DNA of 64,000 nucleotides from Modestobacter italicus (GCF_000306785.1 NC_017955.1:5022001-5086000), one strand, 5' to 3'. Positions 45,712 through 55,201 are shown, counted from the stretch's first letter. Program-made: numbers and translations. Notes: generated by a model from the sequence alone, not told the origin.

Positions 45712-46881
45712 TCACGGCTCGAAGACCGCGCGGACGCAGCCGTCCTCCTTGTCCTTGAACAGCTGGTAGCCGCGCGGCGCCTGCTCCAGCGGCATCACGT
45801 GGGTGGCCAGGTGCTCGGTGGTGAGCTCACCGCGGGCCATGTGCTCCAGGATCCGCGGCATGAAGCGCTGCCCGTGGACCTGCGCACCGCGGACGGTCAG
45901 GCCCTTGTTCATCATCGCGCCGAGCGGGAACTTGTCCACGGCCGCGGCGAAGACGCCGAGGACGAACACGCTGCCGCCCTTGCGGCAGGCCATGACAGCC
46001 TCCCGGACGGCGGAGGGCCGGTCGGTCTGCAGCCGCAGCTGCTGCTTGACCTGGTCGTAGGCGCCGTGCACGCCCGGGCTGTGGGCCTCCATGCCGACCG
46101 CCTCGATGCAGACGTCGGGGCCGCGGCCGCCGGTGAGCTCGCGGAGCTCGGCCATCACGTCGGTCGTCGAGTAGTCGATGACCTCCGCGCCGACATGGTC
46201 GCGGACCTGCGCCAGCCGCTCGGGCAACCGGTCGATGACCAGGACCCGCTCAGCACCCAGCAGCATCGCCGCGCGCGCCGCCATCTGCCCGACCCCGCCG
46301 GCACCCCACACGGCGACCGTGTCGCCCGGCTTGGTCCCGGCGAGCTCCGCGCCCATCCAGCCGGTGGACACCGCGTCGGAGGCGAACAGCGCGCGCAGGT
46401 CGCTGACCTCCTCCGGGACGACGAACGCGCCGACGTCCCCGTAGGGCACCCGGATGTACTCCGCGTGGCTGCCGGCGAAGCCGCCGACCGCGTGCGAGTA
46501 GCCGAAGCACCCGCCGGGGCTCTGACCCCACAGCCCCTCGGTGATGCCGGGGTTCGGGTTGCCGTTGTCGCAGAGCGAGTACAGCTCCTGCCTGCAGTAC
46601 CAGCAGGTGCCGCAGGCGATGAACGAGTTGACGACGACGCGGTCGCCCACCTTCCGCTCGCGGACGCCCCTGCCGACCTCGACGACCTCGCCCATGAACT
46701 CGTGGCCGAGCACGTCCCCGGCGCGCATGAACGGGATGTAGCCACCGAGCAGGTGCAGGTCGGAGCCGCAGCTGGTGGTCTTGCGGACCTTGACGATGAT
46801 GTCGTGGTCGTTGAGCAGCTGCGGGTCGTCGACGGTCTCGACGGAGACCTCGTTGACGCCCGTCCAGGTCGCGGCCCTCAC
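45712..46881 (-). CDS. zinc-dependent alcohol dehydrogenase, formaldehyde-dehydrogenase-like
   Basis: A 389-residue medium-chain dehydrogenase. The catalytic zinc ligands are C in TTSCGSD and GHEFMGE; the structural zinc site is ACGTCWYCRQELYSLCD. The Rossmann motif is VWGAGGVGQMAARAAMLLG. The insert GQSPGGCFGYSHAVGGFAG marks the glutathione-independent formaldehyde-dehydrogenase-like branch. Mycothiol rather than glutathione would be the thiol here, but this type may be thiol-independent. GTG start overlaps the upstream gene by four bases. Confidence 0.9.
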   Translation of the reverse strand: MRAATWTGVNEVSVETVDDPQLLNDHDIIVKVRKTTSCGSDLHLLGGYIPFMRAGDVLGHEFMGEVVEVGRGVRERKVGDRVVVNSFIACGTCWYCRQELYSLCDNGNPNPGITEGLWGQSPGGCFGYSHAVGGFAGSHAEYIRVPYGDVGAFVVPEEVSDLRALFASDAVSTGWMGAELAGTKPGDTVAVWGAGGVGQMAARAAMLLGAERVLVIDRLPERLAQVRDHVGAEVIDYSTTDVMAELRELTGGRGPDVCIEAVGMEAHSPGVHGAYDQVKQQLRLQTDRPSAVREAVMACRKGGSVFVLGVFAAAVDKFPLGAMMNKGLTVRGAQVHGQRFMPRILEHMARGELTTEHLATHVMPLEQAPRGYQLFKDKEDGCVRAVFEP

Positions 46882-47348
46882 AGCACACCCTCCTTCGGCG
46901 CGGCCTCGGTCATGCCCTCGAGCGCGGCACCCTGGGGCGTCGGCTTTCGCCGGCCGTGCGGCTGCGGGTCGACCCGCAGCACCTCCCCCACCTCGACCAG
47001 CGCCTTGGACTCGCGCAGCGCGGCGCGCAGGTCACCGATCTCGTCCTGGGTCACCGGGCCGCGGAAGCGGGCGGCCAGCTCGGCTCCGCGGTCACCGGGT
47101 GCCGGGGTGACCCGCACGTCCAGCCGGTCTCCGAACGCGGCGAGGGGTGCGGGGATGGCGGTGTGCAGCTGCTCGGGGTCGGTGAGCACGGTGACGGCGC
47201 GCCAGCGGCGGGCTGCGGTGCGGGGGTCGTCGGTGACCGACGACTGGCCGAAACCGGGCAGCCGGAGGTGCTGGAGCTGCTCGAGCGCCTTGCCGCCGGC
47301 TCCACCGGCGAGCCCGGCAGCGCGGGTGACGATCTTCGGTAGAGGCAT
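46878..47348 (-). CDS. conserved protein coupled to the alcohol dehydrogenase
   Basis: A 156-residue protein beginning MPLPKIVTRAAGLAGGAGGK, then a compact domain (LEQLQHLRLPGFGQSSV, WRAVTVLTDPEQL, RVTPAPGDRGAELAARF). No enzymatic motif is recognised. The pairing with an FDH-like dehydrogenase is, from memory, common in actinomycetes. Length and coupling suggest a real partner. Function unknown. Confidence 0.65.
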   Translation of the reverse strand: MPLPKIVTRAAGLAGGAGGKALEQLQHLRLPGFGQSSVTDDPRTAARRWRAVTVLTDPEQLHTAIPAPLAAFGDRLDVRVTPAPGDRGAELAARFRGPVTQDEIGDLRAALRESKALVEVGEVLRVDPQPHGRRKPTPQGAALEGMTEAAPKEGVL

Positions 47349-47450
47349 GGCCGCCGGATACCCGAGGTCGTCACAGCGTGAACCCGCACCGGGGCTGCAG
47401 TGGTGCGAAGACGGCCTGGTGGAACGCCCAGAACTGTCGTACCCCGACCG

Positions 47451-47456
47451 TAGGTT
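47451..47456 (+). promoter_or_regulatory. -10 box before the DUF222-HNH remnant
   Basis: TAGGTT ends six bases before ATG at 47463, a leaderless arrangement retained although the gene is broken. Confidence 0.5.
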
Positions 47457-47462
47457 GGGTGC

Positions 47463-48657
47463 ATGACGGAGGGCGGGGTGCAGGTGCTGGTGGACCTGGT
47501 GTGGGAGCACCCGGTCACCCGGCCCCGGCCGCCGGCGTCGTGGCTGTCGGATGAGGAGCGGGCCGTCGAGCTGCAGCGGGCGCAGCAGGGCCGGGCCAGG
47601 ACCGCCGCCTACGAGGCCGAGCTGATCATGTCCATGGCCGCGGCCCGCCCAGCCACCGAGGACCCTGCGCCGGGCACACCGGGTGCCCGCCGGCCGGGTT
47701 GGGCGGTGGACGAGGGTTACGACGGGCCCAGTGAGTTCTTCACCGCGGAGCTGTCGGCGGTGCTGAACGTGGGCCGGGGCACCGCGGCGCACCTGTACGG
47801 CCGGGCGCACACCTGGCTGACGAAGCTGCCGCAGACGTTCACGGCGCTGGCGGCCGGGGAACTCGACGAGCGGCGGGCCGCGCAGCTGGCCGAGGTGCTC
47901 CAACACACCAGCGCCGAGGTCGCCGGGCAGGTCGAGGCGGCGCTGCTGCCCGAGGCCACCGACCTGGCGGTGACCCGGCTCAAGGCCCGGGCCACCGAGC
48001 TGATGGTCCAGCTGGACGCCGCCGCGGCCGACCAGCGCCGTGAGGAAGCTGACAAGGCCGCCGACGTGCACCTGTACCCCTCCGCCAGCGACGGGCGGGC
48101 GACGCTGGCCGCGGACCTGCCCGCCGAGGAGGCCGTCGAGTGTTACGACATCGTCGACCAGCTGGCCAAGATGCTGAAGGCCGATGGTGATCCGCGCCGG
48201 ATCGGGGCGCACCCCCGCCGAGCTCGACCGGCTGGCCCGCCGCGGCTGCACCACCCACCCCGACAGCGAGTGCAGCTGCCCGGTGACCGGCCCGCCGCCG
48301 GAGACCGAGGCCTATGAGCCCACCGACCGCCAGCGCGCGTTCGTCACCACCCGGGACCGCCGGTGCCGGTTCCCCAACTGCGGGCAACGCGTCGGCTGGG
48401 CCGACCTCGACCACGTGATCAGCGCCGCGTGCGGCGGGGCGACCGACTGCGCCAACTTGTGCTGCCTGTGCCGCTCCCACCACCGGCTCAAGACCTTCGC
48501 GCCGGGCTGGCGGTTCGCGATGACCGACGAGGGGGTGCTCACCGTGACCACGCCGTCGGGCGTCACCCGGACCACCCGACCACCGGGCGTGCGACCACCG
48601 CCAGCACCCGCTGGACCCGAACCACCGCAACCCGCCGACGACCCGCCGCCGTTCTAA
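47463..48657 (+). pseudogene. disrupted DUF222-HNH endonuclease gene
   Basis: The first part (about 240 residues) is a normal DUF222 region ending LAKMLKADGDPRRIG. From about 48184 the HNH half continues in another frame: GRTPAELDRLARRGCTTH, then TTRDRRCRFPNCGQRVGWAD and NLCCLCRSHHRLKTFAPGW. Intact relatives have about 100 further residues between these parts. The joint at about 48180-48200 therefore looks like an internal deletion plus frameshift. The HNH catalytic residues remain but should not be made as one protein. Confidence 0.8.
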
Positions 48658-48713
48658 CCTGGCGAGGGCGGGCCGTCGTCCGCCCCGACATCGTCGTCGT
48701 CCCGGGAGTCGCT

Positions 48714-50504
48714 GTGCCGTCGTTGATCCTGTCCCCGCGCGACCTCGAGTTCCTGCTGCACGAGTGGCTCGACGTCGAGACGCTGACCAAGCGCCCGCGG
48801 TACGCCGAGCACTCGCGGGAGACGTTCGACGCCGTCCTCGAGCTGGCCGAGCAGATCGCCACCGAGCACTTCGCGCCGCACAACCGGAAGGCCGACGAGA
48901 ACGAGCCGCACCTCGTCGACGGCAAGGTGCAGCTGGTCCCCGAGGTCGCCGCGGCGCTCAAGGTCTTCGCCGACGCCGGGATGAACGCCGCGCCGCTGCC
49001 CGAGGAGCTGGGCGGGCTGCAGCTCCCGGCGGCCGTCAACCAGGCCGTGCACGTGTGGTTCCAGGCCGCCAACATCGGCACCTCGGCCTACCCGTTCCTC
49101 ACCATGGCCAACGCGAACCTGCTGGTCGCGCACGGGACGCCGGAGCAGGTGGCGACCTACGTCCCGCCGATGGCCGAGGGTCGCTGGTTCGGCACGATGG
49201 CGCTGTCCGAACCGCAGGCCGGCTCGTCGCTCGCCGACATCACCACCCGCGCCGTGCCCCAGGACGACGGCAGCTACCGGCTGACCGGCAACAAGATGTG
49301 GATCTCCGGCGGCGACCACGAGCTGACCGAGAACATCGTCCACCTGGTGCTGGCCAAGGTCCCCGGCGGCCCGGCCGGGGTGAAGGGGATCTCGCTGTTC
49401 GTCGTCCCCAAGTTCCTGGTCAACGACGACGGCAGCCTCGGCGAGCGCAACGACGTGGTCCTCGCCGGGCTCAACCACAAGATGGGCTACCGCGGGACGA
49501 CGAACACCCTGCTGAACTTCGGCGAGGGCGTGCACACCCCCGGTGGGCAGGCCGGCGCGGTCGGCTTCCTGGTCGGCGAGCTGCACCGCGGGCTCAGCTA
49601 CATGTTCCACATGATGAACGAGGCCCGGATCGGTGTCGGGATGGGCGCCACGGGGCTCGGCTACACCGGCTACCTGCACGCCGTCGACTACGCCCGCACC
49701 CGCACCCAGGGCCGGGCGCTCGCCGGCAAGGACCCGGCCGCCCCGCCGGTGCCGATCGTCGAGCACGCCGACGTCCGGCGGATGCTGCTGGCCGCGAAGT
49801 CCTACGTCGAGGGCGGGCTCGCCCTGGGTCTCTACTGCGCCCGGCTGGTCGACGAGGAGCGCACGGCCGAGACCGAGGAGGAGCGGGCCCGGGCGCACCT
49901 GCTGCTCGAGACGCTCACCCCGATCGCCAAGAGCTGGCCCTCGCAGTGGTGCCTGGCCGCCAACGACCTGGCCATCCAGGTGCACGGTGGCTACGGGTAC
50001 ACCCGCGACTACCCGGTCGAGCAGTTCTACCGGGACAACCGGCTCAACCCGATCCACGAGGGCACCCACGGCATCCAGGCGCTGGACCTGCTCGGCCGCA
50101 AGGTCGTGATGAACGGCGGCGCCGGGCTGGCCGCCCTGGGCGAGGCGATCGGTGCCACCACCCAGCGAGCCGCCGGCACGCAGTGGGCCGACCTCGCCGA
50201 GACCCTCGACGACCTGGTCCAGCGGCTCGGCGCGGTGACCGCGACCCTGTGGGCCGACGGTGACCCGGAGGTCGCGCTGGCCAACGCGTCGGTCTACCTC
50301 GAGGCGGCCGGGCACGTGGTCGTCGGCTGGCTGTGGCTGGAGCAGGCCCTGACCACCGAGGGCCGGGACGGCGACTTCTACGACGGCAAGCGTCAGGCGG
50401 CGCGGTACTTCCAGCGCTGGGAGCTGCCCAAGGTCGGTCCGCAACTGGCCCTGCTGGCCTCGCTGGACGGAACGGTCCGCACCATGCGCAGCGACTGGTT
50501 CTGA
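48714..50504 (+). CDS. acyl-CoA dehydrogenase, large DmdC/AidB-like type
   Basis: A 596-residue FAD acyl-CoA dehydrogenase. FGTMALSEPQAGSSLADITT and the catalytic region NPIHEGTHGIQALDLLGRK (Glu) are visible, with QVHGGYGYTRDYPVEQ. The extra 150 C-terminal residues (from EAIGATTQRAAGTQ) define the ~600-residue class that includes methylmercaptopropionyl-CoA dehydrogenase; the substrate cannot be assigned. GTG start at 48714 follows GGGAG. Stands alone before a hairpin. Confidence 0.88.
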   Translation: MPSLILSPRDLEFLLHEWLDVETLTKRPRYAEHSRETFDAVLELAEQIATEHFAPHNRKADENEPHLVDGKVQLVPEVAAALKVFADAGMNAAPLPEELGGLQLPAAVNQAVHVWFQAANIGTSAYPFLTMANANLLVAHGTPEQVATYVPPMAEGRWFGTMALSEPQAGSSLADITTRAVPQDDGSYRLTGNKMWISGGDHELTENIVHLVLAKVPGGPAGVKGISLFVVPKFLVNDDGSLGERNDVVLAGLNHKMGYRGTTNTLLNFGEGVHTPGGQAGAVGFLVGELHRGLSYMFHMMNEARIGVGMGATGLGYTGYLHAVDYARTRTQGRALAGKDPAAPPVPIVEHADVRRMLLAAKSYVEGGLALGLYCARLVDEERTAETEEERARAHLLLETLTPIAKSWPSQWCLAANDLAIQVHGGYGYTRDYPVEQFYRDNRLNPIHEGTHGIQALDLLGRKVVMNGGAGLAALGEAIGATTQRAAGTQWADLAETLDDLVQRLGAVTATLWADGDPEVALANASVYLEAAGHVVVGWLWLEQALTTEGRDGDFYDGKRQAARYFQRWELPKVGPQLALLASLDGTVRTMRSDWF

Positions 50505-50519
50505 GGCACCCGCACACAC

Positions 50520-50555
50520 GACGACGGCGGCCCTCCGAGGAGGACCGCCGTCGTC
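50520..50555. terminator. hairpin between convergent genes
   Basis: gacgacggcgg pairs with ccgccgtcgtc and the stem continues three pairs past one mismatch, loop ccgagg. Serves the acyl-CoA dehydrogenase and the small membrane gene. Confidence 0.75.
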
Positions 50556-50577
50556 GGCTGCGGGTGGACCCGCCGGG

Positions 50578-50760
50578 CTAGAGGGCTGCGGTCGCCGTCG
50601 CGGTCGCGCGGGCCGCCTCGACGGCGGTGCTCCGGGTCCGGGGGGCGGATGCCGCCCGCTTCTCCGCCTCGTACCGCGCCGTGGACTGCGTGCCCATCGC
50701 GATCACCAGGGCGGTCAGCAGGAGGAAGCCGAACAGAGCCAGCGCCGGCCACATCACCAT
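50578..50760 (-). CDS. small membrane protein, paralogue of the 57.8 kb protein's N-terminus
   Basis: A 60-residue protein: MVMWPALALFGFLLLTALVI is the single helix, then GTQSTARYEAEKRAAS and an Ala/Thr tail. The start of the 57775-58626 protein reads [20 protein letters not shown] with [11 protein letters not shown], so the two share a module. GGAG lies before the ATG. No known function. Confidence 0.65.
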   Translation of the reverse strand: MVMWPALALFGFLLLTALVIAMGTQSTARYEAEKRAASAPRTRSTAVEAARATATATAAL

Positions 50761-51012
50761 CAAGTGCTCCAAAGTCGTTCTCGGGGTCCGCCGGGGGAAG
50801 TCGGCGGCTCTCGTCGAGCAGTGACTTCCCGGTCCGGCACCCAGTCAATCGCGTACAGAGCGACTCTTTCGGTGAACAGTGTGTGACGGTCATCGCGTCC
50901 GGGTGTGCGGAACGGACCGTTACGCAACTGCCACCCAGTGCAGGCGTGGGGACGCGCGGCCCGGGGCACTCCACCGATGACCTGTCCGCGCCAGAACCAC
51001 CGGAGGCCCCGC

Positions 51013-52059
51013 ATGGCCGGAGCAAGCGCACGCGACCCCCGCGAGAGCGGGCGTGGCGGTACCGCGCAGGACACCGCCCCGGGCGAGAAGGACTCCGCCC
51101 CGGGCGACGACAACATCAGCCGGGAGCGGGCGGACTACGCGCCGACCGGCGCCGACCCGACGCCCACCACGGGCGGCACGCTCAAGCGGACCCTCAAGGA
51201 GTTCAGCGAGGACGGCCTCACCGACTGGGCGGCCTCGCTGACCTACTACGGCGTGCTGGCCCTGTTCCCCGCGCTGACGGCGCTGCTGTCGATCGTCGGG
51301 CTGCTGACCAACCCGCAGCAGCTCACCGACGCCATCACCGCCGTCGTCCCGGCGCAGGCAGCCGACACCCTCAACCCGGTCATCGAGCAGATCGCGGGCA
51401 GCTCGGGTGCTGCCAGCCTCGGCCTGATCATCGGTGTCGCGGCGGCCATCTGGTCGGCCTCGGGCTACGTCGGCGCCTTCACCCGGGCCGCCAACGTCGT
51501 CTACGAGACCCCCGAGGGCCGCAAGGTCTGGAAGCTCAAGCCGCTGCAGCTGCTCATCACGCTGATCGGCATCCTCTTCGCCGCCCTCATCCTGGCGATG
51601 TTGGTGCTGAGCGGTCCGGTGGTCGACGCCATCGGGCAGTCGATCGGCCTCGGCGACACCGTGCTGACCATCTGGTCGTGGGCCAAGTGGCCGGTCATGC
51701 TCGTGCTGCTGGCGCTGATGATCGCCGTCCTCTACTATGCGACGCCGAACGTCCGGCTGCGCGGCTTCAAGTGGGTCAGCCCCGGTGCCGGCGTCGCCAT
51801 CCTGGTGGCGGTCGTCGCCTCGGCGCTGTTCGCCTTCTACGTCGCCAACTTCGGCAGCTACAACAAGACCTACGGGGCGCTCGCCGGCGTGGTGATCTTC
51901 CTGATCTGGTTCTGGCTGATCAACCTCGCCCTGCTCTTCGGCATCGAGCTCGACGCCGAGATCGAGCGCACCAAGGAGCTGAAGGAGGGTGTGCCGCGCG
52001 CCGAGAAGGAGATCCAGCTCGACGCCCGGGCCACGCCCAAGGACAAGCAGACGACCTGA
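51013..52059 (+). CDS. YihY/BrkB family membrane protein
   Basis: A 348-residue membrane protein. The family core has DGLTDWAASLTYYGVLALFP, SASGYVGAFTRAANVVYETP and YGALAGVVIFLIWFWLINLA, with about six helices. The N-terminal 70 residues are polar and disordered. The C-terminus is charged (ERTKELKEGVPRAEKEIQL). ATG with GGAGG six bases upstream. Function in the envelope is not established. Confidence 0.9.
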   Translation: MAGASARDPRESGRGGTAQDTAPGEKDSAPGDDNISRERADYAPTGADPTPTTGGTLKRTLKEFSEDGLTDWAASLTYYGVLALFPALTALLSIVGLLTNPQQLTDAITAVVPAQAADTLNPVIEQIAGSSGAASLGLIIGVAAAIWSASGYVGAFTRAANVVYETPEGRKVWKLKPLQLLITLIGILFAALILAMLVLSGPVVDAIGQSIGLGDTVLTIWSWAKWPVMLVLLALMIAVLYYATPNVRLRGFKWVSPGAGVAILVAVVASALFAFYVANFGSYNKTYGALAGVVIFLIWFWLINLALLFGIELDAEIERTKELKEGVPRAEKEIQLDARATPKDKQTT

Positions 52060-52072
52060 CCGAGGTCGCCCG

Positions 52073-52110
52073 ACGACGGGCCCGGCTCCTGCGGGAGCCG
52101 GGCCCGTCGT
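52073..52110. terminator. bidirectional hairpin terminator
   Basis: Perfect 17-base arms, acgacgggcccggctcc and complement, loop tgcg. Between convergent yihY-type and enoyl-CoA hydratase genes. Confidence 0.88.
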
Positions 52111-52113
52111 GCG

Positions 52114-52863
52114 TCAGGGGGTCGGCCGCCGCATGGACCACATCTGCGCGGGCCGCTCGAACTGGGTGGCGATCTCCCAGCTGACCCCGGGCGGGCCGGT
52201 CTCCTTGCGGAAGTTGGCGACCGCCGTCCGGGCGAGCGCGGGGTCCTTGGCCACGCGGGTGGCCAGCTCCAGGGCGCGGGCGTCCACGGCGTCGTCGTCG
52301 ACGGTCTCCCAGGCCAGGCCCAGCCGGACCGCCGTCTCGCCGTCGACCTCCTCGCCGAACAGCGCCATCGCCGCGGCTGCCTCCCGGCCGACCAGCCGCG
52401 AGAGCAGCACGAAGTGGCCGCCGCCGGGGTGGATGCCGCGCTTGAGGAAGCCGCAGATCAGCCGGGCGTCGCGGGCGACGATCCGCAGGTCGGCGGCGAG
52501 CAGCATGTTCATCCCCGCGCCGACGGCGGAACCGCGCACCGCGGCGATCGTGGGCGCCTTCACCTGCCCGAGCCGGTAGAACGAGTCGTAGATCGCGCCC
52601 ATCCCGGCGTAGGCGTCCGGGGCGGCCGGGTCCCGGCCGGCGTCGGTCAGGGTCTGCACGTCACCACCGGCGCAGAAGGACCTGCCCTCGGCGCGGACCA
52701 CCAGGGCGCCGACGTCGTCCCGGGCGTCGACCTCGTCGAAGGTGGCGATCAGCTCGCCGGCCATGGCCGGGGTCAGCGCGTTGCGCCGCTGCGGTGCGTT
52801 GAGGGTGACGACGGCGACGCCGCCGGTCACCTCGAGCAGGACCTCACCTGAGCTGCCGGACAT
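52114..52863 (-). CDS. enoyl-CoA hydratase/isomerase family protein
   Basis: A 249-residue crotonase-fold protein. The oxyanion glycine region is GRSFCAGGDVQTLTD and the second is AAVRGSAVGAGMNMLLAADL. In RLICGFLKRGIHPGGGHFVL the usual catalytic Glu positions are not obvious, so hydratase activity is uncertain; it could be an isomerase or other crotonase. ATG start. Alone. Confidence 0.85.
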   Translation of the reverse strand: MSGSSGEVLLEVTGGVAVVTLNAPQRRNALTPAMAGELIATFDEVDARDDVGALVVRAEGRSFCAGGDVQTLTDAGRDPAAPDAYAGMGAIYDSFYRLGQVKAPTIAAVRGSAVGAGMNMLLAADLRIVARDARLICGFLKRGIHPGGGHFVLLSRLVGREAAAAMALFGEEVDGETAVRLGLAWETVDDDAVDARALELATRVAKDPALARTAVANFRKETGPPGVSWEIATQFERPAQMWSMRRPTP

Positions 52864-53031
52864 GCGACTCCCTCGTGGTCGGAGCCGGCGACGGTGCCGG
52901 CCCGTGTCCCCGCGATCAGACCACGAGGCGCCCGGAGATGCCGTGGGCGGAGGCGGTGACTCCGCGCGGCCCCGGTGGTTCCATAGACGGGTCCGAGACC
53001 GGACACGGGGGACGACCGCACGGGAGACCGC

Positions 53032-53994
53032 GTGGACCGCACCTCTGCGTCCGCCCGCACGTCGACCACCCGCGAGCAGGACGACCACGTCCGCACGCTG
53101 CGACCGGAGATGCGGGCGCTCCTCGCCGTCTTCTGCGTGCTCACCGCGCTGGCCACGCTCGCCCTGTTCGTGCTGTCGTCGGCCACCGACGAGTTCTTCG
53201 CCTGGACCATCGCGCCACCGCTGACCGCCGCGCTGATGGGCGCCGGCTACGCCGCGGGGTTCCTGCTGGTGGCCCTCTCGCTGCGCGACCCGGTGTGGGC
53301 GCACAGCCGGCTGCCGGTGCTCACCATCCTGGCGTTCACCGTGATCACGCTGATCGCGACGTTGGTGCACCTCGACCGGTTCCACCTGCAGCCGGAGTTC
53401 GCCTCGCTGCCGTTCATCGCCCGGGCGGCCGCCTGGTTCTGGCTCGTCGTCTACGTCCTGATCCCGGTGGCCATGCTGGTGTCGGTGGTCCTGCAGGAAC
53501 GGGCGCCGGGCCGCGACCCGCGCCCCGGGCACCCGGTGCCGATCGCGCTGCGGGCGGCGCTGGGCGTCGAGTCGGCGGCGCTGCTCGTCACCGGGATCGC
53601 GCTGGCGGCCGCGCCGTCCTCTGCTCCGACGCTGTGGCCCTGGCCGCTGACCCCCCTCACCGCCCGGGTGGTGGCCGCCTGGCTGATCGCCTTCGGGGTC
53701 GCCACCGCGCTCGCCGCGTTCGCCGGCGACCTCGCCCGACTGCGGACCTCGGCGATCGCCTACACCGTCTTCGGGGTGCTCACCCTGGTCGCCGTGGCCC
53801 GGTACCCGGACACGATCGACTGGGACGGCGCCCCGGCCTGGGTGTTCCTGGCGGTCACCGTCGCGATCGTCGTCACCGGTGCGGTGGGGTGGCGGATGGC
53901 CCCCGGGGTCAGCGACTGGTCGGCGGCTGGTCACCCCGACGGGCCAGCGGGACCCGCTCGACCCACCCGGCGACAGCGGCCAGCCCGCGGCTGA
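53032..53994 (+). CDS. polytopic membrane protein, unknown
   Basis: About 320 residues with roughly eight helices, for example LLAVFCVLTALATLALFVLS and AAWFWLVVYVLIPVAMLVSV. No transporter motif is recognised. The C-terminus (GPAGPARPTRRQRPARG) is basic and overlaps the hemerythrin gene end by 86 bases tail to tail. GTG start. Function unknown. Confidence 0.65.
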   Translation: MDRTSASARTSTTREQDDHVRTLRPEMRALLAVFCVLTALATLALFVLSSATDEFFAWTIAPPLTAALMGAGYAAGFLLVALSLRDPVWAHSRLPVLTILAFTVITLIATLVHLDRFHLQPEFASLPFIARAAAWFWLVVYVLIPVAMLVSVVLQERAPGRDPRPGHPVPIALRAALGVESAALLVTGIALAAAPSSAPTLWPWPLTPLTARVVAAWLIAFGVATALAAFAGDLARLRTSAIAYTVFGVLTLVAVARYPDTIDWDGAPAWVFLAVTVAIVVTGAVGWRMAPGVSDWSAAGHPDGPAGPARPTRRQRPARG

Positions 53995-54616
53995 CCGCCT
54001 GACCGGCGGGTGCCAGCGGCGCGGGTGCGTGCTGCACCCCGGCGTCGACGAGGTCGCGGGAGCGGTCGAGCAGGCTCAGCGGCAGACCGGAGACGGCGTT
54101 GCCCGGCGGACGGCGGGAGACGGTCGGGTGCGGCCGGGTCGGCGAGACGCGGCGGGCCACCTCCCACTGCAGGCCGAGCCGGCGCAGCGCCCTGGCGTCC
54201 AGCGCCTCCTGCAGCCGCGGGAACAGCACGTCCTCCTCGTCCCGCACGTCCTCCTTCAGCACGGTGACCAGGCGGGCCAGCCGCTCGGAACGGCGGGGGT
54301 CGTCGTGGCCCAGGGTCTCCAGCTCGGCGACGAGCTCGTTGACCTCCTGGTGCTCCTCCTCCACATGCAGCGTGAGGGCGTCGCCGTCCGGCAGCACGCG
54401 GCGGATGACCGGCCACAGCACGGTCTCCTCGGCGAAGGCGTGGCTGAAGACCAGCCGGTCGATCCTGCGCAGCACGTGCTCCTGCGCGGTGCCGGTGGTG
54501 CCGTCGAGCTCCTGGAGCAGCCGGTCGAGCTCCACGTGGTCGTTGCGCTGGCGGACGAGCACGCTGCCGGGTCCGCCGAGCTCGGAGACTGTCTGGTCGG
54601 CGATCGAGCGGGGCAT
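53909..54616 (-). CDS. hemerythrin-like (HHE) protein with one ligand replaced
   Basis: A 235-residue protein. Residues 20-140 form a HHE cation-binding domain: NDHVELDRLLQEL, FSHAFAEETVLWPVI and LHVEEEHQEVNEL. In the final helix the expected His-x3-Glu is Asp-x3-Glu (EDVRDEEDVLFPRL), so the di-iron site may be altered. A Pro/Ala-rich C-terminal extension of about 80 residues follows. ATG start. A role in oxygen or redox sensing is inferred. Confidence 0.85.
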   Translation of the reverse strand: MPRSIADQTVSELGGPGSVLVRQRNDHVELDRLLQELDGTTGTAQEHVLRRIDRLVFSHAFAEETVLWPVIRRVLPDGDALTLHVEEEHQEVNELVAELETLGHDDPRRSERLARLVTVLKEDVRDEEDVLFPRLQEALDARALRRLGLQWEVARRVSPTRPHPTVSRRPPGNAVSGLPLSLLDRSRDLVDAGVQHAPAPLAPAGQAVSRGLAAVAGWVERVPLARRGDQPPTSR

Positions 54617-54693
54617 CGTCGCTCCTGGGTGCTGGTGCGGCGCCGTGTTCTCGACGTCCGGGTCCCGTTCCCCGCCGCGGCCTGTCCCATGCC

Positions 54694-55146
54694 TCAGCCG
54701 ACCGGCGGCTCCTGCACGGCCGCGAGCACCCGGCGCAGCACCTCACGCGCCCGGTCCAGGTCGGCCCGGTCGACGCCCGCGCGGGCCAGCAGCGCGGCCC
54801 GGTCGGCGTCGGAGCGGCGCACCAGCTCCGCCAGGGAGCGCACGCCCGCCTCGGTCAGGGCGACGAGCGGGGCCCGGGCGTGGTCGGGGTTGGGCTGCAG
54901 CTCCGCCTGCCCGCCGGCGACCAGGTCGTCGACGACGCGCTGCACGCTCTGCCGGGCCAGGCCGAGACGACGGGCCGCGCCGGCCACCGTGCGCGGCCCG
55001 TCGGACACGACGCTGAGGACGTGCCACCGCGCGGCGGACTGCCCCACCTCGCGGGCGAGCCCCTCGCTGGTGCGCCGGGACGCACCGGCGAGCTCGTAGA
55101 CGTCGGCGATCAGCAGGCGGTAGGCGGTGAGGTCCTCGAACACCAT
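54694..55146 (-). CDS. MarR-family regulator
   Basis: A 150-residue winged-helix regulator with TVAGAARRLGLARQSVQRVV and NPDHARAPLVALTEAG. It is divergent from a small monooxygenase-like gene and the gap carries twin palindromes, so that gene is the likely target. ATG start. Confidence 0.85.
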   Translation of the reverse strand: MVFEDLTAYRLLIADVYELAGASRRTSEGLAREVGQSAARWHVLSVVSDGPRTVAGAARRLGLARQSVQRVVDDLVAGGQAELQPNPDHARAPLVALTEAGVRSLAELVRRSDADRAALLARAGVDRADLDRAREVLRRVLAAVQEPPVG

Positions 55147-55148
55147 GT

Positions 55149-55183
55149 TGACAGCATACTGTCGACTCAGCAGGATGCTGTCA
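55149..55183. promoter_or_regulatory. paired MarR operator
   Basis: tgacagcat at 55149-55157 and its exact complement at 55175-55183. Each half also carries its own smaller palindrome (acagcatactgt and cagca-gga-tgctg). It lies between the two divergent starts. Confidence 0.7.
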
Positions 55184-55201
55184 TCTGATCCTGGAGGAGC
55201 C

